NCBI GenBank assembly: GCA_015661535.1
Contig: DQVY01000176.1
Location: 1-11,176 of the forward strand
Direction: 5' to 3'
Length of the DNA stretch: 11,176 bases
Origin: Sulfurovum sp.
GTDB lineage: Bacteria > Campylobacterota > Campylobacteria > Campylobacterales > Sulfurovaceae
The notes beneath the pieces are model-generated. The model was not told the DNA's origin, did no database searches, and was given only the letters and a program-made list of their open reading frames with translations. The translations under genes and the position numbers were made by a program. Shown piece after piece: positions 1 through 6,494 of this stretch. How positions within the stretch are numbered: position 1 is the stretch's first letter; every line of letters begins with the position of its first letter.

Positions 1-1161
1 GTACACAGGTATGTACCTATTGTGATCTTGTTTAGTATATTAATGACATTGGCATTGTATTATTTGATATTGTATATATCGGCAAGATATAAAGAATATA
101 TCTTTTACGCGCTATATCTGCTTATCGCTTCGATATTTTTAGCCTATTGTTATGGTATGTTATCACACTATTATCATATATATGGTGCATGGGGGCCTAG
201 GTTGGCCGCCTTGGTTATTATTGCACCTGTATTTTTGGCTATGTTTGTAAAAGTTATTTTTAATACAAAAGAACGCTATGTATTACAAGATAAATTTATT
301 AATTCTATTATTGTGATTTTCACACTTATCTATATCTATAGCTTTTTTTATTATTATCAGGCTATAGAGTTTATTTCTCTAGTGTTTGTATATTTTCTTA
401 TTGTGATGTTATGGGTTAGTATCTCTCTCCATAAATTAAAAGCACCGTTGATCGGGTATTTTTTTATTGCACACATCTTTAATCTTTTCTTTACTCTCGT
501 GGCTATTTTATTTTATAATGATGTCATCGCCTATAATTTCTTTACTTCACATGCTATGGCTATAGGTACAATGTTTGAAGCACTTATGTTAGCTTTTTTG
601 GTTTCCTATCGTATTAGACTTTTGGAAGTGAGAAATAAGAAAAATGAGAAGCTTATCCTCGTTGATCCGATGACGTCCTTGTATAATAAAAGTTATTTTG
701 ATGTGATACTTAAACGAGAGATTTTGGTGCATAGACGCGAAAAAACCAATCTTACTTTGATTATTATCGATATTGACTATTTTAAACAATATAACGATAC
801 TTACGGACATCCAGTAGGGGATAAAACCCTGATACGTGTAGCACAAGCTTTGAAAAGATCATTGAAAAGACCGACCGATATGGCTTTTAGGATCGGAGGA
901 GAAGAGTTTGCCATTATATGCTCGGACATGAAAAAAACTATAGCATATACCTTTGCCGATAAATTAAGATTGGCAATTGGCGCATTGAATATTGAACATA
1001 AAACAAGTGGGGTTGAAGATCATCTTACTGTCTCAATTGGGGTATGTACGGTACCTAAACATTACTTGACTGATGTAGAACAGATCTATAGACATGCGGA
1101 TAATGCTTTGTATGAAGCTAAGCTAAATGGTAGAAATTTGGTAGTAGTGTATGAGAATTAG
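1..1161 (+). CDS. 7TM GGDEF diguanylate cyclase, 5' end outside window
   Basis: Membrane-bound diguanylate cyclase, predicted to make cyclic di-GMP from two GTP. The frame is open from base 1 through a GTG at 22, so the true start probably lies upstream; residues are numbered from that GTG. About seven hydrophobic segments (near 1-22, 26-47, 60-80, 92-112, 116-136, 143-165, 176-198) match the 7TMR-DISM 7TM layout. A GGDEF domain follows a short linker, starting around D215 (DPMTSLYNKSYF). The active-site loop is GGEEF at 292-296. The metal-binding region is IIDIDYF (D250/D252). An RPTD inhibitory I-site lies at 283-286, five residues before GGEEF, so product feedback is expected. Family knowledge: 7TMR-DISM proteins usually carry a periplasmic sensor domain ahead of TM1, which would be in the missing part. 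The ligand cannot be told. No EAL domain follows. The gene converges on the SYLF gene across a strong hairpin. Confidence 0.9.
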   Translation, partial: VHRYVPIVILFSILMTLALYYLILYISARYKEYIFYALYLLIASIFLAYCYGMLSHYYHIYGAWGPRLAALVIIAPVFLAMFVKVIFNTKERYVLQDKFINSIIVIFTLIYIYSFFYYYQAIEFISLVFVYFLIVMLWVSISLHKLKAPLIGYFFIAHIFNLFFTLVAILFYNDVIAYNFFTSHAMAIGTMFEALMLAFLVSYRIRLLEVRNKKNEKLILVDPMTSLYNKSYFDVILKREILVHRREKTNLTLIIIDIDYFKQYNDTYGHPVGDKTLIRVAQALKRSLKRPTDMAFRIGGEEFAIICSDMKKTIAYTFADKLRLAIGALNIEHKTSGVEDHLTVSIGVCTVPKHYLTDVEQIYRHADNALYEAKLNGRNLVVVYEN

Positions 1162-1179
1162 AAGAAGAGGGTAGTTTTG

Positions 1180-1206
1180 TTCATTCCCTATAGTATAGGG
1201 AATGAA
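1180..1206. terminator. 12-bp perfect hairpin between convergent genes
   Basis: Arms TTCATTCCCTAT (1180-1191) and ATAGGGAATGAA (1195-1206) pair perfectly around a 3-nt loop. The hairpin lies 18 bases after the GGDEF stop and 19 bases after the SYLF stop on the other strand, so it probably ends transcription in both directions. Neither side has a strong U-tract, so rho-independent function is likely but not certain. Confidence 0.6.
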
Positions 1207-1225
1207 GTAGAAATATTGGGCTCTG

Positions 1226-1774
1226 TTAGTCTGGTTTAATACGTTCGAACTTTGTACCTTCCATCGTGAAGCTTCCCATAAGACCTTTAGAGTCAAAGAC
1301 AAAAGCCACCATGTCATCTTTAAAGTCAATATCGTCAAGTTCTTCTTTAGAGTTCCACTCTGCTACAGCGATCTTGCCATCTACATCTGTTTCCCACTCA
1401 TCATCATTCATGAGAAACTTGTTGAGTGCTTTGTCTGTATTAAATGCAATGATCATCGCACTCTCCTGCATACCCATTTGCATACCGATAGATGCAGCAG
1501 TCAGTCTGTAGTAGCCTTTTGTTGTACGACCAACTCTCAGTACACCTTCACCATATTTACCACCTACAAAAAAACCGGCTTCTTTAATGGAAGGAAAGAC
1601 GAGAAAGGCTTTGGCTTTTACCAAAAATGGGTCGCCGCCTTTTACTTCATCTATAAATTTATTGATGGCCATATTGGCATCATGGTCAAGTGATTTAGCC
1701 GATTTGGCCATAGCGAATGTATTAAAACCTATAAGTACGGTAAGTAAGAATACTTTGAATTTGGAGTTTGTCAT
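1226..1774 (-). CDS. Secreted SYLF/YSC84-family lipid-binding protein
   Basis: A 182-residue protein with a Sec-type signal peptide: a short basic N-terminus, a hydrophobic core at about residues 7-20 and a likely cleavage after AMA near residue 23. The mature part matches the SYLF (Ysc84, DUF500) family: an initial helix, then KAKAFLVFPSIKEAGFFVGG, the glycine-rich KYGEGVLRVG segment, the ASIGMQMG motif and an acidic C-terminal half. Eukaryotic SYLF domains bind phosphoinositides; bacterial members are small exported proteins, often annotated as lipid-binding, with poorly known roles. There is no lipobox cysteine, so it is probably periplasmic or outer-membrane associated rather than a lipoprotein. 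The ATG at 1774 is preceded by an AAAGGGA ribosome site and a TATAAT box. It appears to be a single-gene unit. Confidence 0.85.
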   Translation of the reverse strand: MTNSKFKVFLLTVLIGFNTFAMAKSAKSLDHDANMAINKFIDEVKGGDPFLVKAKAFLVFPSIKEAGFFVGGKYGEGVLRVGRTTKGYYRLTAASIGMQMGMQESAMIIAFNTDKALNKFLMNDDEWETDVDGKIAVAEWNSKEELDDIDFKDDMVAFVFDSKGLMGSFTMEGTKFERIKPD

Positions 1775-1802
1775 ATTTTTCCCTTTATGTAATGTGAAAA
1801 GG

Positions 1803-1808
1803 ATTATA
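1803..1808 (-). promoter_or_regulatory. Predicted -10 box for the SYLF gene
   Basis: A perfect TATAAT on the minus strand lies 28 bases upstream of the ATG, in the context TATGTTATAATCC. No good -35 box sits 16-18 bases further upstream, which is usual for vegetative promoters of Campylobacterota. The expected leader is about 20 nt. Confidence 0.5.
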
Positions 1809-1859
1809 ACATAGAAAGTTGGAGTATTATGTAAGTAGAAAGCAGGGTGTTGGATTATT

Positions 1860-1885
1860 TGTTCCCATCAGAGACGATAGGAACA
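1860..1885 (-). terminator. Hairpin after the DEAD-box helicase gene
   Basis: On the minus strand, TGTTCCTATC pairs with GATGGGAACA (10 bp including one U-G wobble) around the loop GTCTCT. It begins 17 bases after the helicase stop. The wobble makes the stem better on the minus strand than on the plus strand, which supports a role for the helicase transcript. The bases that follow (AAATAATCC) are only weakly U-rich. Confidence 0.55.
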
Positions 1886-1902
1886 GGAAGGAGAGGTGTA
1901 TG

Positions 1903-3429
1903 TTAGCCTCTGCTACCTTGACCGCCATTACGGCTATCACGTCCGCCGCCAGAGCGACCATTACGGTCTCCTCCACCTGAGCGTCCATTTCTTCCATGAC
2001 GGCTGCCGCCTCCACCTGAACGGTTTCCACGGTATCCACCACCGCCTCCACCGCCACCACGTCTTCGGTTACGACCGCCACCGCCTCCGCCACCACGTTG
2101 TTGCATCGCACGTTCCATAAGAAGGGCGATCTCTTCAAGTCCAAGACCAATATTGTCTTTACCTTTGACTGAGTTCTCACTTTGGATCATAGAGGCAAGT
2201 AAATGCGCAATAGTAACAATGTCAAGATCATGCTGAAGTGTTTTTACAAGTTCAATGGCCTTGTCCGTTACCTTTGTATCGGCTATTTTGGCAATAAGCT
2301 CATCTGAACGGTTGTTTTGTACTTCCATTCGCGTAGGGATGACTTGTGAAGCCATGGTTGTTCCTACATCTTTTTCTATCTTTTTAATGGTTCTAAGCTC
2401 ATTTGGACTTACCAAAGTGATAGCCTCACCCGTTTTACCGGCACGACCGGTACGACCGATACGGTGCACATAAGACTCAGAGTCAAAAGGGATGTGGTAG
2501 TTAAAGACATGCGTTACATCGTTTACATCAAGACCACGCGCAGCAACATCTGTTGCGATGAAGATGTCGATACCGCCTTGTTTGAAGGCACGTATAGTTA
2601 CTTCTCTTTGCTTTTGCTCCATATCACCATGAAGACCTGACACTTTAAAACCTTGTGCAGTCATATGTGCTACAAGTCTGTCAACTTCTTTTTTCATACG
2701 ACAGAAGATAATACATTTCTCCGGGTTTTTGTAATCGATGAGTCTTACTAAGGCATCATCTCTTTCTCTCTCTTGTACTACGTAATAGAGTTGCGTGATT
2801 TTAGTATTGGTTTTTTCAGACTTTGTGATAGAAACTGTTTTAGGGTTTTTTAAGATCTGCTCTGCAAGTTTACGGATAGCATTTGGCATAGTGGCTGAAA
2901 AAAGAAGTGTTTGACGCTCTTTTGGAAGGTAGGTAAAGATGTTTTTGATCTCATCTAAGAAACCCATATCGAGCATTTCATCTGCCTCATCAAGTATCAC
3001 AAATTTAGGATTGATCTTGATCTTGCCTGACATAAGCAGGTCTTGAAGACGTCCTGGTGTTGCCACAACGATAGATGCTTGGTTAATACGCTCTATTTGC
3101 TTTTTATAAGGTGTACCACCATATACTGTAGCTGTTTTAAGTCCTGAAAGTTTACCAAAACGGAAAAGCTCATCAGAAACCTGCATGGCAAGTTCACGAG
3201 TAGGAACGATGACAAGTCCTTCAACAGAACCATCTGCTTTCATCATAGACATGGTTGGTAGACCAAAGGCAGCTGTTTTACCTGTACCTGTTTGGGCTTG
3301 TGCCACCATGTCATGACCGTCAAGGACTAAAGGGATAGCATCTCTTTGTATCGGTGATGGTTCTGTAAATCCTGCCTCAGTAATGGCAGCCTGTATTGTA
3401 TCTTTTAAATTAAAATCTGAAAATTTCAT
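1903..3429 (-). CDS. DEAD-box ATP-dependent RNA helicase with RGG-type tail
   Basis: A 508-residue superfamily 2 RNA helicase that unwinds or remodels RNA with ATP, probably in ribosome assembly, mRNA decay or cold adaptation. All core motifs are present: Q motif (PSPIQ, near 24-28), motif I AQTGTGKT (45-52), Ia PTREL (76-80), Ib TPGR (124-127), II DEAD (147-150), III SAT (178-180), IV IIFCR, V ATDVAARGLD (292-301) and VI HRIGRTGR (322-329). After a helical spacer (about 375-440) the C-terminus (445-508) is a Gly/Arg/Asn/Ser-rich RGG-like tail, likely disordered and RNA-binding. The overall type resembles DeaD/CsdA or RhlE, but I do not assign a symbol. The start has only a weak ribosome site (AAAGA), and a long structured leader precedes it, which suggests post-transcriptional control. 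It stands alone, with its own promoter and terminator. Confidence 0.95.
   Translation of the reverse strand: MKFSDFNLKDTIQAAITEAGFTEPSPIQRDAIPLVLDGHDMVAQAQTGTGKTAAFGLPTMSMMKADGSVEGLVIVPTRELAMQVSDELFRFGKLSGLKTATVYGGTPYKKQIERINQASIVVATPGRLQDLLMSGKIKINPKFVILDEADEMLDMGFLDEIKNIFTYLPKERQTLLFSATMPNAIRKLAEQILKNPKTVSITKSEKTNTKITQLYYVVQERERDDALVRLIDYKNPEKCIIFCRMKKEVDRLVAHMTAQGFKVSGLHGDMEQKQREVTIRAFKQGGIDIFIATDVAARGLDVNDVTHVFNYHIPFDSESYVHRIGRTGRAGKTGEAITLVSPNELRTIKKIEKDVGTTMASQVIPTRMEVQNNRSDELIAKIADTKVTDKAIELVKTLQHDLDIVTIAHLLASMIQSENSVKGKDNIGLGLEEIALLMERAMQQRGGGGGGGRNRRRGGGGGGGGYRGNRSGGGGSRHGRNGRSGGGDRNGRSGGGRDSRNGGQGSRG
1939..1992 (-). repeat. 27-nt tandem repeat in the helicase tail
   Basis: Two adjacent 9-codon units, RNGRSGGGD (residues 480-488, 1966-1992) and RNGRSGGGR (489-497, 1939-1965), are nearly identical as protein but differ at several synonymous positions. 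The pair lies in the Gly/Arg-rich low-complexity tail. The silent differences suggest an old duplication kept for its protein sequence rather than a fresh slippage event. Confidence 0.7.
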
Positions 3430-3493
3430 AGTTATATCTTTGTGTTAAATTTTTCGGTGTTATATTCGTCTTGTTGTGTATGTTTTTAGTATA

Positions 3494-3619
3494 TGGTATC
3501 AAGAGGCTTAAAACCCTGTTTTATGCAAACTGATACCAAACTTGTAAACCATTAAAGGTTATCACGCGTTAGTGCGTGTAAGGAGATACGGTGTATCTCG
3601 TAAAAGGAGTTTAGTACTC
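3494..3619 (-). promoter_or_regulatory. Structured 5' leader of the helicase mRNA
   Basis: The 302-base gap 3430-3731 holds no gene I can support. Within it, the predicted helicase leader (about 3632 to 3430) can form successive hairpins in transcription order: GAGT/ACTC with loop ACTAA (3607-3619); a 7-bp GAGATAC/GTATCTC stem with loop ACC (3583-3599); CACGC/GCGTG with loop ACTAAC (3563-3578); a weak AACC/GGTT (3547-3560); and a long two-part hairpin (3494-3538). The last has an 8-bp outer stem TGGTATCA/TGATACCA, a 4x4 internal loop and an inner stem containing TAAAAC/GTTTTA. Two stems share an ACTAA loop. Such leaders on cold-shock and helicase mRNAs often control translation or stability, but the function here is inferred. 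I do not recognise a known riboswitch class. Confidence 0.5.
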
Positions 3620-3638
3620 TCTTGCAGAAAAGTTCCGC

Positions 3639-3644
3639 ATTATA
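3639..3644 (-). promoter_or_regulatory. Predicted -10 box for the helicase gene
   Basis: A perfect TATAAT on the minus strand (context ACGCTATAATGCGG) is preceded by a T-rich stretch of two T7 runs. This fits the Campylobacterota sigma-70 pattern in which a T-rich upstream region replaces the -35 box. Transcription would begin near 3632, giving a leader of about 200 nt. Confidence 0.6.
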
Positions 3645-3646
3645 GC

Positions 3647-3678
3647 GTAAAAAAAGAAAAAAAGCTAGGATTATAGCT
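3647..3678 (-). terminator. Possible terminator after the suf operon
   Basis: On the minus strand AGCTA/TAGCT pairs around a 6-nt loop (3663-3678) and runs straight into TTTTTTTCTTTTTTT. The stem is short and AT-rich, but the U-tract is strong, and it lies about 54 bases beyond the last suf-operon stop. The U-tract doubles as the T-rich region upstream of the helicase -10 box, so the terminator and promoter appear fused. Confidence 0.45.
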
Positions 3679-3731
3679 AATTCTTATCTTTTTTTACATA
3701 ATTTGTTATATATGAGTCAATAAATATGGCG

Positions 3732-4118
3732 TTACAGTAAACCCATAGCTAACTTTGCATCATCTGTCATACTGTCTTGTCCCCATGGCGGATCAAAGAC
3801 GATCTCTACATCTATATCTTCAAGTCCTTCTTGACGTGCAGCAATGCTTTTAACCAAGTCAATAATGACTTGAGAGAAAGAACAGGTAGCAGAAGTAAGT
3901 GTCATGGTGATCTTGGCTTTTTTCATCATGGAAACTTCATCTGTCCATACATCGATATTGTAGATAAGGCCCAAGTCATAAATGTTTACAGGAAGTTCAG
4001 GATCATAGATCTCTTTAAGATGACCTATGATCTTTTCAACCATCTCTTCATCAGTAGGTTGAGAATCTATGAACTTTTGACGTTCTGCCGCCATTTTTTC
4101 ATTTATTTCAGTACTCAT
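3732..4118 (-). CDS. DUF59/MIP18-family Fe-S maturation protein (SufT/PaaD-like)
   Basis: A 128-residue protein of the MIP18/DUF59 family, which helps maturation of Fe-S proteins and is a common partner of SUF operons (SufT in other bacteria). The hallmark DPELPVNIYDLGLIYNI is at residues 39-55. The family's conserved cysteine lies in LTSATCSFSQ (C79), and a DPPWGQDSM motif closes the domain (109-117). I chose the ATG at 4118 because it has an AAGGA ribosome site seven bases upstream and starts four bases after the sufE stop. The in-frame ATG at 4157 would add 13 poorly conserved residues and overlap sufE. It is the last gene of the operon. The exact target proteins are unknown. Confidence 0.88.
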   Translation of the reverse strand: MSTEINEKMAAERQKFIDSQPTDEEMVEKIIGHLKEIYDPELPVNIYDLGLIYNIDVWTDEVSMMKKAKITMTLTSATCSFSQVIIDLVKSIAARQEGLEDIDVEIVFDPPWGQDSMTDDAKLAMGLL

Positions 4119-4122
4119 GGAA

Positions 4123-4554
4123 TTATCCTTGTTCTTTGCACTTATGTGCGTAACCATACACCATTTTGAGAAAGGCTTCTAAACTTTGCTGACGTACAGG
4201 AGAGAGAAGTTCAACCACACCCATATCATGTAGTTTCGCAGGGTCAAAGTTAAGTACTTCTTCTACGGGACGGTTTGCAAAAATATCAAGAAGTAGTGTC
4301 AACATACCTTTTGCCATCTCTGAAGTTCCTTCACCGCGTAAAAGAAGTATGCCATCTTTACATTCACCTACAAGCCAAGCGTCAGAGGCACAACCTACGA
4401 CATAAGTCTCTTCGGTTTTTTCTTCATCAGGCAATGTTGTATGACGTTTTCCAAGATCAAAGATATACTCTAATTTATCATTTGCAGTAGGAAAAAGATC
4501 AAAGTCTTCTTTGAATCTTTCTACTGTTGCTAACATAGTGTCTTGTCTACTCAT
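4123..4554 (-). CDS. sufE: SufE-like sulfur acceptor protein
   Basis: A 143-residue cytoplasmic SufE-family protein. SufE takes persulfide sulfur from a cysteine desulfurase on a loop cysteine and passes it to SufB. The signature YVVGCASDAWL is present, with C55 in the place of the active cysteine (C51 in E. coli SufE). Other family segments include the N-terminal DKLEYIFDLGKR helix and the C-terminal SPVRQQSLEAFLKMV. The length is typical for a stand-alone SufE. It starts three bases after the sufD stop, with an AAAGGA ribosome site inside the end of sufD. No SufS desulfurase is encoded next to it, so its donor must be elsewhere in the genome. Confidence 0.92.
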   Translation of the reverse strand: MSRQDTMLATVERFKEDFDLFPTANDKLEYIFDLGKRHTTLPDEEKTEETYVVGCASDAWLVGECKDGILLLRGEGTSEMAKGMLTLLLDIFANRPVEEVLNFDPAKLHDMGVVELLSPVRQQSLEAFLKMVYGYAHKCKEQG

Positions 4555-4557
4555 CTG

Positions 4558-5742
4558 TTATCCTTTATTTGAGGCATAAAATACTGCTTCAAAAGCAGCT
4601 TTTATACGGTCTTGATGTCTTGTGTCTTTGACTTCCTCTATGAGGGTGTTGGCAAAGGCAATGACAAGTATTTTTCTGGCTTCTATGTAAGAAATACCAC
4701 GGCTTTGCAGGTAAAAAAGTTGTTTTTCATCTAGTTGACCGGTAGTTGAACCATGGCTTGCTTCCAGTTCATCTATATAGATCTCAAGTTGAGGCTTAGA
4801 TGCCATATATGCTTTTTTATGCAGCAAAATAGATTTTGCATTCTGTTCCGCTTTTGTAAACTTGGCAGAATGTTCTACACGAATAAGGGCATCAAAAATC
4901 CCTCTTGCCTGTGCATCTAAAATGTTTTTCGCTATCTGTTTAGAAGTAGAGTGCTCTCCCCTGTGGATGATCTGGGAAGCTGTACCACGTTTAGAATCGT
5001 CATTCAGGTAGAGGAGGTGACCCGCATCTACATGTGCACGTTCAGCAAGTTCTACTTTAAGTACCTGTAAAGCCTGGTCTCCGCCAAAGTCAAAGTTTTT
5101 AAGTATGGCATTGGCATTTTTAGCTACATTGATCTTATGTGAAGCAACCATACTGTATTGCTTGTCTTTCATGGTTTGCAGCCTTACCAAACGAAGTGTT
5201 GAGTCTTTAGCAATATGCATATCGTATCCGTAGAGTACAAGCGAGTTCTCTATGTTGTCTGCTTCAAAGTTCTCATACACAAGTGTATGACGATTGGCTT
5301 GGTTGGCAAGTACGATACGGTAATTAATAAGTGTATTGCTTTGTGTAAAACGATGCAATATCTCTACCTCAGAATCTCCGTCTATCTCTATTTTGATCGT
5401 ACGTGGAGAAAGCAAGTGGCCCAGGTAATAAAGTCCATCAAAATGGTCCATATCAAGTATGCCTGCGGGTTCAAAGTGTACACGCATACCTTTTGGCGCT
5501 TTGGTTACAACACCATCCACAATCTCTATCTTGTCACTTTCCTCAATGCTCTTTGGAAGGTAGTCAAGTGTCTTATAGTCTACATTTAAGAGTTTTTCTA
5601 CATCAAAGTAGTGGTACTCTTCTGTCATTTTGTGAGGCAAACCAAGAGAAGCAAACTTCTCTAAAAGGAGCTCACGTCCTTCCACATTAAGTGCAGATGC
5701 AACTTCTTGTGTACTTTTATTTTTAAGTGTAATGAGGTTCAT
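4558..5742 (-). CDS. sufD: SufD, Fe-S cluster assembly scaffold subunit
   Basis: A 394-residue SufD, partner of SufB in the SufBC2D complex where new Fe-S clusters are built. The C-terminal beta-helix and helical region are recognisable: KRGTASQIIHRGEHS (about 251-265), then EIYIDELEASHGSTTGQ (320-336), then LFYLQSRGIS. H330 aligns with E. coli SufD H360, which is important for cluster assembly. The cysteine usually two residues before it (C358 in E. coli) is A328 here, and the whole protein contains no cysteine. The N-terminal third is divergent, as is usual for SufD. The start overlaps the sufC stop by one base (TAATG), with a strong AAAGGAGG ribosome site inside sufC, which favours coupled translation. 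Confidence 0.94.
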   Translation of the reverse strand: MNLITLKNKSTQEVASALNVEGRELLLEKFASLGLPHKMTEEYHYFDVEKLLNVDYKTLDYLPKSIEESDKIEIVDGVVTKAPKGMRVHFEPAGILDMDHFDGLYYLGHLLSPRTIKIEIDGDSEVEILHRFTQSNTLINYRIVLANQANRHTLVYENFEADNIENSLVLYGYDMHIAKDSTLRLVRLQTMKDKQYSMVASHKINVAKNANAILKNFDFGGDQALQVLKVELAERAHVDAGHLLYLNDDSKRGTASQIIHRGEHSTSKQIAKNILDAQARGIFDALIRVEHSAKFTKAEQNAKSILLHKKAYMASKPQLEIYIDELEASHGSTTGQLDEKQLFYLQSRGISYIEARKILVIAFANTLIEEVKDTRHQDRIKAAFEAVFYASNKG

Positions 5743-6494
5743 TAGTCCTCCTTTATGCCATCATATCCATGCTCTTCCAAGTATGGTACAAGCTCAGGAC
5801 CCGCTGTTTTGATCACTTCTCCATCTTTAAGCACATGAATGTAATCTGGCTCTATATAGTCAAGGATACGTGAATAATGAGTAATAACCAAGAAAGTACG
5901 TTTCCCGTCTTTCATTTTGTTAATTCCTTCAGAAACTTGTCTAAGCGCATCAATATCAAGTCCGGAATCGATCTCATCCAAGATGATCACTTCTGGTTCT
6001 AAAATAAGCATTTGAAGAATTTCATTACGCTTTTTCTCTCCTCCTGAAAAGCCTTCATTGAGTGAACGGCTGATCATGTCAGACTTCATACCAAGCATCT
6101 CCAAGTGGCCTTTCATAAGACGTAGGAATTCTGCAGCGTTAAGTTCTTCTTTGCCTTCATGTTTGCGTTTTGCATTGAGTGCAGTTCTTAGGAAGTAGGC
6201 ATTGTTCACACCAGGGATCTCAACAGGGTGCTGGAATGAAAGGAATATACCTTCCAAGGCTCTCTCTTCAGGATCCATATCTATGATACTTTTTCCTTTA
6301 TAGGTAATGTCTCCACCTGTAACTTCAACATCATAGTGGCCTACAATAGTTTTAGAAAGTGTTGATTTACCAGCACCGTTTGGTCCCATGATTGCATGTA
6401 CTTTTCCAGCTTCTAACTCCAGGTTAAGCCCTTTAAGTATTTTCTTCTCGCCAATTTTTGCTTCAATATTTTCTATTTTCATCACTGTACTCAT
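5742..6494 (-). CDS. sufC: SufC, ABC-type ATPase of the SUF complex
   Basis: A 250-residue cytoplasmic ABC ATPase that drives conformational change in SufBC2D during Fe-S cluster assembly; unlike transporters it works without a membrane subunit. Seen: Walker A GPNGAGKST (37-45), Q-loop Q88, ABC signature FSGGEKKR (149-156), Walker B with LDEID (172-176), D-loop SGLD and H-loop histidine H206. The extended SLNEGFSGGEKKR and the IDSGLDIDAL stretch are typical of SufC. The start ATG at 6494 overlaps the sufB stop by four bases (ATGA) and has an AAGGA site. A second in-frame ATG at 6482 is possible but has poorer support. Confidence 0.97.
   Translation of the reverse strand: MSTVMKIENIEAKIGEKKILKGLNLELEAGKVHAIMGPNGAGKSTLSKTIVGHYDVEVTGGDITYKGKSIIDMDPEERALEGIFLSFQHPVEIPGVNNAYFLRTALNAKRKHEGKEELNAAEFLRLMKGHLEMLGMKSDMISRSLNEGFSGGEKKRNEILQMLILEPEVIILDEIDSGLDIDALRQVSEGINKMKDGKRTFLVITHYSRILDYIEPDYIHVLKDGEVIKTAGPELVPYLEEHGYDGIKED

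Noticed and set aside
1827..2180. Val/Ala-rich minus-strand frame overlapping the helicase tail
   Set aside because: It is an out-of-frame reading of the glycine-codon-rich tail; the Val/Ala/Glu periodicity is an artefact of GGN codons.
3508..3552. A 14-codon upstream reading frame in the helicase leader
   Set aside because: It starts with ATG but has no ribosome site, and it lies largely inside a strong hairpin. There is no support beyond the open frame.
5215..5589. Plus-strand open frame opposite sufD
   Set aside because: It is antisense to sufD, with no ribosome site and a composition unlike a real protein.
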